Positions 21,091 to 37,420 of a DNA stretch of 64,000 nt are shown in pieces. Source of the DNA: Whitmania pigra (taxonomy: Eukaryota; Annelida; Clitellata; Hirudinida; Haemopidae); the NCBI GenBank assembly GCA_021613335.1, contig JAJTWR010000251.1:721001-785000 (forward strand), given 5' to 3'. The position numbers and the translations under genes were made by a program. Position 1 is the first letter of the stretch, and each line of letters begins with the position of its first letter. The notes below the pieces were generated by a model that was not told the origin of the DNA, did no database searches, and saw only the letters and a program-made list of their open reading frames with translations.

Positions 21091-24000
21091 TCAGTCAAGT
21101 TCATTCTCCCTGTGCAAGATGGCGCACTCTCCGAGGATGGACTGAAGGTTCCATTGGAAGAAGGCGAGAAGGTAGAAGAAGAGTCCAGAGCAGACGAACA
21201 TGGCTCCCCCAAACAGAAAGGTCGTGTCGTAGGAATGGTTTAGAAAGAAGAGGGCAGCTAGAATAATGGAAAAAGTTCATTGATGAATGAAAAATATATC
21301 GCAACATGGCAATGTTCACCAATTTAAAAAACAATAATTTAATAATGATAATAACCTGCCAATGTTAATAAATCTTAAACAAAAAAAATAGCCAGACCTG
21401 CCAGTGGGGGTCCAGCCATAGTTGCCAAACCCTTGATCATGGAAAGGAGTCCAAAGGAGTTGGTGAGTTTCTCAAGGCCGAGGTATTTCACAAGGAAGAG
21501 GGGAGTGAGGGGTGTAAAGAATGCTGGAAGGAAATAACAATATTCTAATAATAACAACAACATTAATAATTAATAATATATAATATTATTATTATTGACA
21601 ACAATATAAATGGGTTAATTTCAAATTTGAAATAATAATTCCATACCAGTTCCTTATTGACCTAATTATAATAATGACGATAACCCATTTAAACCACCAA
21701 TCAGAGCTACCAACCGACAAAGAGACCAAAGAGAGCACTGTAAAAGATGAGTGTGACAAAGTTAGTGAAGGCAAAGACAAAACCAGTCAGTAGTCCAGAC
21801 ACGATGAGACTCAGACAGTTCAGGTGAAGGACATTGAAACAGCTGACTGTGGCCAGCCCTCCTGCTACAGCTCTCCCTATCATGTTGGCTCCACCTTTAG
21901 TTTAAGGGCCAGGTTGAGTAAGTTGTCTATTGTTATTTTTTGTTATATTTTATTTTTATATTATTAAAATACATTATTATATTATAATAATATTTTATTT
22001 TTTATACTTTATTTTCAAAGTTGTATTTTATAATTTAGTATCACGTTTTATTATTTATCACTATTTACAATAACAATCACATTTCTTATTTCATCAGTTT
22101 AATCATAATTCGAAAAAACACAAATTTTCTAAAGGGAAATTCAATCTTCTAAAGACATTTCCACAGCCATAAACTTTAAGCTCAAAGATCACATTCCAAA
22201 CTGACCCAGTACAGAGAGAAGGATGGCACCTTCCTTGGCTGTCAATCCAAGCTTCTGGGCATGGTCGGAGAGGAAAAGAATTGGAATGAAGAAGCCCAGC
22301 TGGATGAAGATGGAGCTGACAGAAATTATGATGAAGGGTATGCTTGCCAGGAGGCTGAGGTCAAGGAATTGGTTTATTCTCCCAAAGATCCGACCGACAA
22401 TTGGCGGACAGGTGGGTGTTTTTGGCTCCTTTTCAGGAATGATCTCCAAGGCGTCTGGTACCGAAGGCTTGGCAATCTGCAACGGAAACGAAGAAGTTGA
22501 TTGGCTTTTACGTTAAATTAAAACTCTAATGACAAATTTGGGTATTTTATGAGTTTTTTACATTTATAAAACAAATGATATCCCAAAAATATAGAATAAT
22601 AATAGATAACACGCAAACCTCTTGGCTCAAGTACTGGCTGATTCCAAGGCCATTGAGAATGGCCGAGGATTGAAAACCAGGGCATTGGGATACAGCCCTT
22701 GTCAAGGTTGCTATGCTCCCACTGTAAAAGATGTCAATCTTCTTCAGTGGAGGGACCTCCACCTGGCCTGCCACGACAGACTGGCCCTGGGAGAGCTGGA
22801 GAGGAATGTTCTCGAGGATGGCAGCGGGAATGGCGCTCGACTGCAAGTGACGCCCGTCATTGATGGAAGAGAATGAGGTTTTTGGATTGCGATGCTCGTA
22901 GAGCGAGATGCACTCAGAGGTCTGGCGAGCTCGTCTGCCCAGAGCACCGGGTTGGTGTCTGAAGATCATGGCCGACGAGGAGGAAAGGGAGTGCACGTGG
23001 GCCCAAGAAGCAAGTTCTGTGCTTGACTGGCTGACGCCATTCTTTTTGTTCCTGGTGGCAGAAGAGATGTTCTTCTTGAGATGATGGCCTGTGTTACGAA
23101 GTATGAGGTCACGCACCAATCCTCTTCCGGGTTTGATTGCCTTGTCTGATTGTCCCTTGACATCATTGACATCCATTTCAGAATTCTTGAGCGACTCGTC
23201 GTTCTCTACTACCTTTGACCTGTCGTCAGTCTGGTCTTCCTCCTCATCATCAAGGAAGCTCTTGAAGGTCGGCCTTATGAGGATCGAATCCCTCCTGATA
23301 GAAATGTCATCCAATCCCTGCTGAAGCTCCTTGATGACTTCGGGACTGCAGCGGACGACCTTGGCATTCAAGGGGCGCATGAGGGCACCGCAAGCGACAC
23401 ACTGCAAGGCCACCCCGGCCATGATTATCAGACAGCCTTTCCAGCCATAGTACTCTGCCAAGAAATCTGCCAGTGGTGACAGGATGAGGATGCCAGCCCC
23501 AGAACCAGAACAGGAAATGCCATTTGCCAGTCCCCTCCGGTGGTAGAAGTAGTAGTTGACCATCACAGAAGCAGGCAGGTAGACGAAGCCCATGCCAAAC
23601 CCTGTGAGTATATTGGGTATAAATAAGATATAAAGATGACCATATGATGAATGAAGCAGTTTAAATAATTTTAATAATAAAATATAATAATAATAACAAC
23701 AATAACAATAATAATAGCAACAACAATAATAATAACAGAACATTCACAATAAAAATATTGTTATTTATTAACTATGCAGCTAGAAAGACACTCAGATCAT
23801 ACCTCCACAAACTCCAAAGAGCAATATGAAAATGTGTTCACTCGGAGCAAAGGTACTGGCTAAGAACGAGGCCGTGGTTACGAGGCTTCCAATGATGGTG
23901 GTTGCTTTGCACCCGAGTTTGTTTATCGAGCAGCTGGCCACTATACCTGGGGTTTTTGACATTTGCTTTAATCAGGAAATGTCCAAAATAAAAAATTATC

Positions 24001-25570
24001 AACCAATTAAAATACAGAGTAAATTTCTTTTAATTTTCCTCATTTTGCCAGAAAACATAAATTCACTGGACCTTTGCTCCAATAAAATTAAAAGTCAAGT
24101 TCTCTAAGTCAAGTGCACAGCGTAACATCAAAACTAACCCGACAGAAGAAACATGCCCGCATACAAAGACCCAGAGAGGGCCATGGTGCTGGCCGAGGTA
24201 CCCTCGTAGTGGTCGATAAGCTTCGGCAGCAGTATGCCCACAACCGAACTAAATCCGTCTATCACCGCGCAGCAGTAGAACGAGGCAGCCACGACCACCC
24301 AGCCCCATCCCCCGTCCGGTGGAACAGCATCTACCACGAGGTCCTGTCGGCTTTCCACGTACTTCATGTCGAATCGACTGATGGAAGGGTAGATGAATGA
24401 AGAAATGAATGAGTACGTGAATGGCTTCCATTAGACAATTAATAAAATTATGGAATGGTTATTATTAGGCAGTCAAAGTTTTAATTAGAAAGTTGATTAA
24501 AACATGCATGGATTTCTAATAAAGGCAATATGGTCTGACATTCAAAATAGGTAGAAGTTTTCAAATCAGCTAGTGAGTCCATAAGTGATGACAGCAATTC
24601 TCTCCTGACAAAAAGCATTCAAACTTTTGAAAACTAATAATAAATAGGAATAGCCACAAAGAATTAAAAATTATAACTCCAACAGATGTCCAGTAAATCC
24701 CAAACATGTGCCAACTGATTAACAAAGTTATTGCTAACTATGGCAGATTAACTGCTAACGAACTGTTAGCCAGAGTTAAAATGACCAGAAGCTACAATTA
24801 ACAATGTTAATAAATATGTCGACACCTGAGCTCTCAACGAAGCGAATTGTTGTCGGCTTCGCACAGAAGACTCAAACAAAGCAGACAAGTGCTGCTTTTG
24901 AATGACAAACTGACCTCGAATTTACGAGATAATTTAGTTTCTGTACAAAAAAGGCTGAAGGCCTTGATATCATGAGCTTGGAATTTTTTAAAAGTTGTTG
25001 ACGATGAGTTGTAAACAGAAACATTTGCAAAGACGTTAGCATTTGAATTGCCGACAATGCAGCTCAAACGATTGAACTTCATATAATGCAAAATAACTTA
25101 GGCTATAAAAAGTTTAGTGGTGTGATTTAAGTCTGTGTTAAAGTCCAAGAAACCCATCATTTCAAGAATGTTAAATTTTATTTTGACACAGGCTTTAATT
25201 GCAACGCATAAAAGTAAATAATTTGAGGTACATTTTAAATTATTAATGATGATGATGATGATGGTGGCAGCGGCGATGATGATGATGCTTATGGTGATAA
25301 TAATAACAATAAAAATAATAATGAAACACTTCATTGAATTAATTTCAACCACGAGGGATAACATCCTGAATATTTGAAACCCTGAAATAATAACAACCTT
25401 GAACTATAAACGGATCCATTCCTCTCCCAAATTGGTTCAAATCCAGGTGACAAATCGGGAGGATGTTTGCTTCGGAAGCTGGCCCTCAGTGGTGTCTCGT
25501 GGATCACAACCTTAGGTGTTGCATCCCCCTCGATCACCATGATAGAGTCCTCTGGTATCACTTCACCCAT
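21091..25570 (-). CDS. SLC16-like monocarboxylate transporter (MFS)
   Basis: Eight minus-strand exons: 25398-25570, 24139-24377, 23803-23946, 22619-23601, 22206-22476, 21715-21894, 21398-21523, 21091-21257; 760 residues. Residues 77-84 read PPDGGWGW, the start of the SLC16 TM1 signature (DGGWGW). TM4-TM5 contain [20 protein letters not shown], also diagnostic. The C-terminal half has [12 protein letters not shown] and the TM10 block [12 protein letters not shown] with GPPLAG. The single 327-codon exon codes TM4-6 plus a large, charged cytoplasmic loop between TM6 and TM7, longer than in MCT1-4; the N-terminal tail is also long. Substrate cannot be told. The start was set at the first ATG after an in-frame TAA; a CTAG acceptor just upstream could add another exon. 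Confidence 0.88.
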
Positions 25571-26330
25571 TGCTGAGATCAACTGATCCACTAGAGAGAC
25601 CTTTTATCTAAATCAAAAAGTTATCTTGCTTAGTTTTTATCATTTACATTCAATGCGTTGTTTGCTTATCAGATAAAATTGTGATAGTATTTTATGAGCC
25701 AAAGTACTTTTACGAGATGTTAATTAGCCACACTTTCAAACATACACACTTATTTCTTTACTTAAAGAAAGTAATTAACAATGAAAATTTAAACAACTAT
25801 GAGTAATTACTTCAGCAGACACGCCAGAATCAATGAATCATCAACTCCCGCCTCCCTGACAAAAAAAGGCTCTTGACCAAATGCAGGGCCGGCAGAAATA
25901 CCCAATTCACCTAACAACCGGCCCCAGAAAGCTTGAAGTAAGCTACAAATTTCTGGCTCGCCTTTTGTAAATCATCTGTGCTGAGCGACCAAGCGGACCC
26001 AATCAAAACAAGAACCAGGAAACCTTTATATGGACCCAAGGAAACAAGGAAATTGTCGAAATACAGATAAGCGGATAAATGTAATTAAAGACCATAGCCT
26101 CTAGATTAAATTTTCCAAATTGATTTCTATGGTTGGTTGTTCAAAATAAATTAAATTGAGTGTCTACAAACATGTTGATTATTAGTTTCAAATCTTGGCT
26201 ATAATTAAACAATAAAATATTATTTATGTTTGTATTAGTGTTGTTTTTTTCGATTTTCTGCACCTCGATTCTCTTTTCGTTTGTGCAGTAACGATTTGAT
26301 AGCAACTTAATTGCCAGGACTCAATCAAAT
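25571..26330. promoter_or_regulatory. Divergent SLC16/DNAJC16 intergenic region
   Basis: 760 bp between two head-to-head start codons, expected to carry both promoters. AT-rich; no TATA or clear motif cluster recognised. Confidence 0.45.
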
Positions 26331-29300
26331 ATGAGATGCGTTGTTTTCGTATTTTTATTGTGCGAGATTTTATTAAATACAAACGTCGTATTTTCTAGCG
26401 ATGACAGTTTTTACGATATTCTGGGAGTTGATAGCGCGGCTTCTGCGAGAACCATAAAGCAAGCATACAAACAGTTGGCCAAAGAATGGTTATTTAGCTT
26501 GTCAAATAAAGGTTGTTAATAACTAATATCTTGATGGTTTCATTGTTATTTTAGGCATCCAGACAAAAATAAAAGCCCAGATGCGAATGAGAGATTTATG
26601 AAAATTAACGAGGCTTATGAGGTTATTAATAGAGCACTTGAAATATTAGCCACATGACATTTATCTACAATTACAATCCAACTTAAGATGAAAGTTTTTG
26701 TTACACATTAGTTTTTGTGTGATTATGCATCTAATATAAATTGCTCTTCCCAAACCGAACATCGATTTTAACATTTTTAAAGGACACTGTCATCATCCAA
26801 TAAGGTTCATTCCACCATTCTTAAAATTTTAATACAACTTAGATGCAATTTATTCTGCAGACACTCAGTGACCCCCAAAAGAGACAGCACTATGACTTGT
26901 TTGGGTCAAACAGTGCTCAGGAAAGATCAGAGCATCGTGGCAATCCCTTTGATGGTTTTTCATTCCACTTCGATCGTGGTGGGCCATTCCAATTCCACTT
27001 TTCTGGATCTTCTAATATGTTCTCGAAATACAAGATCAACTTGTGGTTGGTGTTGCTGATGTCTTATTTTTAGCTTTTTTTTTTGCCTGAGAACTTAATG
27101 GTGATACAGTCACCTTTGCTTGTACTGGAGTTTTGAATATTTTACATAAATCAAATATTTCATCAGCTTATGCCAATCACAACATGACTAACAAAGCCAA
27201 ACCAAATTTGTTACACATCGTCCATAATTTACTAAATTACTAATCATAAACATCACAATCATGATTGCTGCAATTCAATTCATTTCTACTTTTAAATTTA
27301 CTCTCCTCTCCATACACAGGACTTACCAGAACATGATGCTCTCAGAAAGTCAGAGGCGACCTTTCCTTGTTTATGTTTACTCTGACTTTTGCTTCCGATG
27401 CATGCAGACGTCTCAGGTGTGGTCGAGTTTCGTGGAAGATCTGGAAAAGATAGGTTGGAAAATTCTGGAATTTGTATTTAGCTGATCTTTTATTGGCTTT
27501 TTTTCGCTTTGTGTATCCCAATTGAAATAGGTATATGGTAGTAGTCTATTTTTGCATTTATTTGTTGTATTTTATTTTCTGATGATTTAATGTTTTTTTT
27601 ATATTTTTTAAAAATTTGTTTAATGCTAATGTTTAGTGTTAGTGGTCATTGATTTGTTGAAAATAAACAAATGCTTTTATTGACAATGATATTAATAATT
27701 AATTTTAACAACTAAAGCTTCAACAATAATCTCATTTCTTGCCAATCATCGGAATTGCAGGTGCAGGCATAGCAGTGGTTAATTCCGACTCCAGTCCTGC
27801 CCTCATTCGGAAGTTGAGGGTCAAGACCATACCCGAGGTCGTCGCCCTGGTGAAGGGCAAACTGGTCCACTACTCAGGGACCTTTGCCATCAAGGAGCTC
27901 AGAGAATTTGTGAGAGGCCTGTTGTCCAGCAACTCAGTGGTGATGGTAGGAGATTGATGAATTTTTATTGCAATAAATTGCACTTTTTACTTGTTTTAAA
28001 AGTAGAATTATTTATTATTATTGTTGTTCTTGTTATTATTATTTTTTATTACTGTTATTATTACTAAACTAGTCAATTTTGCTGCTTGTATAATGTTGCC
28101 ATAAAATAGCTTGTCTGATATTCTTGTTTGGTCTGGATATAAGATCACAAATGAATACAAGATCACCAATGTAAATTATGCTGATTCTTCAGCTCACGGA
28201 TGACTCGTTCGACTCCTTCGTCTCCGATTGGTCGGCTAACAAGGTGAAGGTCATCATGTTCGACAGCAGGAAACAACCATGTCTCAGGTTCCTCATGGCT
28301 GCTTTCGCTCACAGGGAGCACTTTAAGAGTGGATACTATCATCTTGGAAGGTTGGTGATGATGATAAGGTTGTTGCCAATGGCGACGGTTAGGATGATGA
28401 TGATGTTGCTGCTGCTGTGAATGATGATGATTAGGATGGCTGATGGAGGTCAATTATTGATAGATGGTTGGGTTTAGACTTTTAGTTGATTAAATAACTG
28501 GCAAATGAAATCACAGCCATTATGCTTTTAGTTATTGTATTAATTATTGGTGTTGTATGATTAAGTATTATCATTATTACAACTAATAAGTATATCGATG
28601 TAAATGTAGATGGGACGTTTTAATTCATGTTGTGCAATCGTCTACATGGGATGTGGAGCTACGTGATATTGCGATTTGTGATACCACGACTTTGTTGATC
28701 GGCATTTCAGCTCGACAACGAGGAACTCGATGATAAAGAAATATAACCTTAATCATAGAGAAGAGAACTTTATCATCATCAAGGAAGATGGCAACGAACC
28801 CGTGGTGCAAGTAGCGGTTAGTACATAATAATAATAATAATAATAATACTACTACTAATAATAGCAATAATTATAATAATAATAACAGTAAGTGAATTAG
28901 TATAGCACTGTAAACATAGGCGATAGATCTAACCAGGATTCCCGCTTCCCTTAAAACTTTCATAATGCTGTGATCTTGGGTGATTGAGGTCATGTTGGTT
29001 ATTTTTTAAAACCATAATTAATCCAAACGTTTATCACTGGATTGTATTTGTGGTAATCACTTGTTTTCAATCAGCTATCAATACTTAGATAAATTGTTAC
29101 TACATTGGATGACCAATACGAATTTAAATCTTAAATAATTATAATTGTAATAATAATAATAAATAAATTAATTAATTACTAACTAATGCAAAACATCAAC
29201 TACAGGGAGATCAAGTGAGCAGAGGATTGATGGATCAACTGATGGAACAACACAAGTACCTCTTCCTTCCCAGGGTCTCGAGTCCTAACCTTTTTGAGCA

Positions 29301-32300
29301 CCTCTGCCCCCTTTCACCAAGGATGAAACCCAAGAGGTTGGACACTTGTGATTAGGACTATGATGACAGTGGTAGTGGTGGTGATGATGACAATGATGAT
29401 GATGATGATGAAAGTGATGGTTAAGACATTAACACCGATGGGAATAATATTTTCAAATAAATTTATACCAATAATATTGAAAGCAATAATTTCCAAGTTG
29501 CGATTGTTTTTTAAAATTTTATTTCAGGATATTACTTATTATTATCATTTCAGGATATGTGTTCTCCTGGTCGCTCAAGGTTTGGGACAGGAGGAAGCCA
29601 AGTTTCTGGATTCTTTCCGCACTTCCACACAGCTCCTCAAGAACTCCAGCCCATCCAGGTACGACGGGGTTTCTTTCGGCTACCTGGACGAGAATTCCCA
29701 GAGGGCTTTCGTCGGAGCGTTGGTGGATGACAACAAGAACAACCATTCCAATGACTGTAGGAAGGTGAGTAAAGGTGTAATGGACACCTGCATTAATGAT
29801 GCAGCTATCTGCAGTACCTGCAGTACAGTGTTTTCTTGTCAGTTTACGGTAGCATGATTATCATTAATGAAATTAAATTTTAAAACATTATTATTATCAT
29901 CATCATTATAATCATTTTTATTATTGCTGTTATTTTTATTACAATTGCAACATCACAATGCCGACCGATAACCATCTCTCCAGGTGGTCATCATCTGGAA
30001 GAACTCCAGGGATGGTCTGACATACAAGTACCTTGAAGGCGGATGGACCGTCGAGCATGCAGATGACGACATCCTTCGACTTACCAACTTCCTGGAGTCA
30101 TGTCTCTCAAGGGGACAATCGTTTGGGCATGACGTGATCAGGGTGCCGGAAATAGTGGATGAGTTTGCCGAGGTCATTATGTCGATATAGTGGTGTGCGT
30201 AATGGTGTTGGTGATGATAAGTATTATTATTATTGTTGTTATTAGGTTGTTATATTAACAGTGATGTAAGTGGTGGTGATATTGATGAGATTGTTGATGG
30301 TTATTGTATGTGTAGCCATGATAATGATCATCATGTAGTGTCTCTTTTCAGAGCATCTTCTGGTCTTACCTGAGCATATTATTTGAGCACCTGGAGCAGT
30401 TTCTCGACTTAATTCTGTGGGTTGAATTGGCCTTCTTTCGATTTTTTTTTTGAGTTTTTGCCATTCATTATTGTTTTCTTTCAGAGTGTATCAAGCATTT
30501 GTATTGATTGCTAAAGCATTGCGATTTTCCAATTAAATAATAATAATAACAAAACTGTATTTTAAATTTGTTGGATGAGGGGTCAAGGCATTTGCTTTGG
30601 TGCAGATGTGTTAGGAGTTCAGATCCTAGCTGCTTGCACTATATATGTATAGCTACATGTATTACAATAGTATTACATAGTAATATGTAATATATAAAAT
30701 AATAATAGTCGACGGGTTATTTTTTTAACTAGTTATTGTTCAGCCTAGGTCATTAACTAATTAACGCCCGGAATTACTTCCCGACCAGCAGCCAGGACGA
30801 ATTAATGTTCACCATGCTCTTCATGGCCCTTCTTGTGATCTTTTTCACACTGTTCCTCATCAAGGCCATGTCACCGAAACTGCCTACCCCCAATCAGGCT
30901 CGGAATTCCAATGCCGACAGGGAGTCCAGGGCACGTCCCGCCAGTACCCCCACTGGCAGCACCAGGGAAGAAGAAGATTTTGATCTCAGCGGAAGCGACG
31001 GTGATGACGACAACATTTGTTGATTGTTAATTATTATTAGAATTATTGACTTTAGTTGCCGCCCTTTGACATTATTATTTTGAGGCGGAGCCAGTTGTCC
31101 ATCAGCGTTTTAAAAGTTCCATGATGATGACGATCATGGTTGTTACAATGATGGTGATGGTTTAGTGATGAACTATGGTTGGTAACGAATTACGAAATAT
31201 TTAGAAACCACCTCAGAGAGAAGTTACACAGGTGCTCGCCTCAGAAGAACGGAAAGCAGCGGAGAAAGCTCGAACAGCAGGGGAAGGCAGGCGGGGACCT
31301 CGAACCAAGAGGCTGGCAGGTGATTGATCGCTTAATTTATGCCATCTTCCAACAATGATCGGCCATTGATCGAACAAATATGCTTCCGTGTGTGTGTGTA
31401 TGTGTTTCCAACAACAACAACACAATTGTTGGATTGTGAGCTTGCGGTGATGATAAAGAAGTCGATGATGAGGACGGTGATGTGTAATCAATTAAAATAT
31501 TCTTATGTGAGTGTGTGTGTATGTGTTTCCACAATGGTTTGCTTTATGTGCCATGTCAATAACTCAATTCGATTGTGAGCTTGTGGTGATGATAAATAAG
31601 TCGATGACGAGGATGGTGACGAATAATCAATTTTTGTGAAACACAAATAAATTATATTACTTTGCATAATAAAAACCCATAGTTCTGTACTGCAAAATTA
31701 TGATCATCATCATTACTAATGCAACAAGGCTGACTTTCCACCCTTCATAGACATTCGACCAGGACTTCTCTGGCCATCATCGAGCTGGAAAAGTCGTCTT
31801 ACGACCGCCTCGTCCTCATGGGTGATCGGGGATGGAGGACCATCGTGGTGCTGGTTAACGAAGAGGGCGGTAAACGGGCTGAGAGGGTCATGGAGAAGTT
31901 CTCCAGGACAATTCGCTCGTATACCAGGTGGGGTGTGATTTTTTTGATAATTTTGGAGGTATTGATGATCATGATGACATCGATGATGGTGTTGATAATA
32001 ATGCTGTTGGTGGTATTCTAATGTCATGCCTCATGTGTTTAAAAATGTCTTATTCCAGCTTATTGTTATTAGTTCAATTGTTATTTTATTATTATTTGTT
32101 GTTATTACATAACAAACTGAATCGTGTCGGTCTTTATAATAACATCATTATTTTCTCCTTGTTCATCTGGAATTGCTTTACATCCAATATCGAAACCTTC
32201 AAAGTACATTTACAGACAACTTTTATTCCTTCTCCCAGCTCACACTTCAGGTTTCGCTTTGCCTACCTGAATCTCACGTCTTTGCACCTGTACTGGTGCA

Positions 32301-32680
32301 GACAGGTAGCCAGGGCGAGCCTCATGGAAGCCCTCTCCGAGCCCGAAAGGACCTCCATCTCTTATCTCCTGGGGGCCAACAAAGATCTCTTAGAGGGCAT
32401 GGTACTGGCCATCAACTCAACCGGCCGCTACTACCATCTCTTCCTCAATGCTGGCAACCTGCCGGGCAAAGATCAAAATGAGGAAGGTGACACAGTATCT
32501 TTTCTCGGCTTGGATGACGATGAAGAGCTGGCTGACGATATCCGGTTCGACTGGGCCAGTAGGGGTGTCGAACGGGGTCGTCCAGTTATCCTGGATGGAT
32601 TCGACGCATGGCTGGACAGGCTCTACGAAGGCACTCTGCCAAAGATCCACGTCTCAACCTGGCCAGTTCAACTCACCTAA
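26331..32680 (+). CDS. DNAJC16: DnaJ homolog subfamily C member 16
   Basis: Fifteen exons in consistent phase: 26331-26488, 26555-26621, 26861-27042, 27320-27453, 27761-27945, 28193-28350, 28711-28816, 29206-29336, 29554-29764, 29984-30172, 30352-30416, 30792-31000, 31205-31319, 31751-31927, 32251-32680; 838 residues (human about 780). A signal peptide is followed by a J domain with HPD at residues 54-56 (Hsp70 activation). Next comes a thioredoxin-like region with the CxxC CFRC at 160-163, further thioredoxin-like domains, one membrane helix at about 534-556 (LVIFFTLFLIKAM), and a C-terminal domain with FRFAYLNLTSLHLYWC. Family members are ER membrane co-chaperones that influence autophagosome size. 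The stretch after the membrane helix is Ser/Arg-rich. The donors of the first and third exons are weak but phase-forced. Confidence 0.9.
30575..30660 (+). repeat. Possible tRNA-like fragment in DNAJC16 intron
   Basis: GGAGTTCAGATCCT resembles a B box and is followed by an AGCTGCTTGCAC block similar to the CEP41-intron SINE copies (AGCCTGCAC). An A box is not clear. Weak candidate for an eroded copy of the same SINE family. Confidence 0.25.
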
Positions 32681-34258
32681 GTCCTGTTAGAGCATTGGTC
32701 AAATGATTTGTGTTTTTTATATGCTACTCTGAGTCCGATCACATGTTGATTGAATTAATTGGTGTGTGTTCGTCTCGGCCGATTGACTTTCAGTTAACCA
32801 CGTGTGTTGGTGGAAATACACCTTTACAAGTACTGCGTCACAAAATATCAATCGTTCGGTTACTAAGGGAACCAGCCGTTCATCCGGTCTCCGTGAGGAC
32901 ATTGTTCGTTCATTCCCAAAACTCCTTCCTTTTACTGATTTCTTGTCGTTCTGATTGGCTGTAGCCATTAAAGTGTTTTGTGAGTGTGTTTCAACAAATT
33001 GATGGTGTTGGCTGATTTTTGTTGATTTGTGTATTAATTGTTACCAATGATTGATTGATTGATTTATGAATTGATCATCCTGTCCTGATTTGTTGATAAT
33101 CTTATCTGCTTTTCAAGAACTTTGTAAATTCTAATAACTGCGAATTGTTGACTCCGTTCTCTCTGTTTCTGAATGACTCTTATTTCAGGAAAGAATTGTA
33201 ATAACATGGCTGGTAATAGATGTCGGATAGAATGACTAATTAAAGTCTGCCAATCGGGTGTTGACGTAGTGAATAATTAATCAGCCAATTAAATGTTGTC
33301 ATAACGAATAATTATTTAGATGTTGACAAAAGCATCAAGCTTCCAGAAACACCCCATTTAGTATCGTTGCATTAGCTCCAAATGAAGTTGATGTGACTGC
33401 AGGAATTTGTCAACTGATGCAAATGAACAGCTGCGCTTCATAAATGGTTTTCAGTGTCTGAATTTAATTTAAGAAAAAACTACCTGCAATGCCATTTTAA
33501 GAAATGCGGATAATTACGGTTATTATTGTTAGTAGTAATAACTATAGCGGTGGTGGTGATGTCCAAATTCTCGGTTAAAATCGACCTCTCATTAACATAA
33601 TATGCGCATAAAGAAATACTATAAGCGTGTTGAGATAACTTTAACAGGTGGTTCAAGAATGTCATGTACAATGTGAAAGTGAATTTGAAATGATAAGACA
33701 TTTACAATTTCAAGAGATAATAGGATAACCTAAAACCATTGACCGAAAGTTAAAAACCTGACACCAAATAAAGAAAAAGTTAATATTATTATTAACATCA
33801 TTATTATTACTACTAGAAATTTACGACATATTAAGTATTATTATCATCATCATTATGAAAAATATTATTGTTGGTAACATTACTAATTTACGACATAACT
33901 GAATAATATTTATTGTAATATGTAGTTGAATAACTATTTATTATGCACTCTGAGAAATAAACCGTAAATGTACCTGAAAATAAACCAACCTGAATTACCC
34001 GAAAGTAATTCTATGTAACTAATTATATGAAACGCAGTATGAATGGAACCATTCTATCGTTTGATGAATACACCTTTTTCATTTATATACCACAATGTTG
34101 ATGATGATAATGTGTTGTAATTAACGATCGTCATGGTGATAATGATGATTGTGATGATCATGGTGGTAGTGTTGATGGTCGTGATGGTGGTGGTGACGAT
34201 GATAATGATGTTGTTGCTGATGATGATAATGAGAGTGTATGTATACGCGCCTCCACGA
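32681..34258. other. Convergent intergenic region
   Basis: DNAJC16 3' flank (ATTAAA near 32968) and the 3' flank of the TP53I13-like gene. Short GATGAT-rich and ATT-rich tracts; no gene recognised. Confidence 0.55.
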
Positions 34259-37214
<2,956 letters not shown>

Positions 37215-37342
37215 GATGGAAGGTTCTGAAAATGAATAAAATAAGAAAATAAATGAATGAACGGGAGAAAAAGAATCGCTTGTTTTGGTCGATGGAACGA
37301 TTAAGGAGATTAATAGCTCAGATAATCTGGTGACGTGCTGTG

Positions 37343-37420
37343 TGTTGATGGATGGATGGATTGGATGGATGGATGGATGGATGGATGGATGGATGGATGG
37401 ATGGATGGATGGATGGATGA
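37343..37420. repeat. (ATGG)n array
   Basis: About 18 ATGG/GGAT units just upstream of the TP53I13-like start codon (37214), so possibly in its promoter or 5' UTR. Confidence 0.95.

Noticed and set aside
22189..22205. SLC16 exon running on to a GTGATC donor near 22187
   Set aside because: That donor breaks the frame of the next exon; GTCAGT at 22205 restores it and gives [10 protein letters not shown].
29643..29660. Donor-like CCATCCAGGTACG inside a DNAJC16 exon
   Set aside because: The reading frame and homology continue without a break through it to the donor at 29765.
30792..31023. DNAJC16 ending at the stop at 31021-31023
   Set aside because: A GTGATG donor at 31001 joins in phase to 31205-31319 and on to conserved C-terminal exons ending at 32680.
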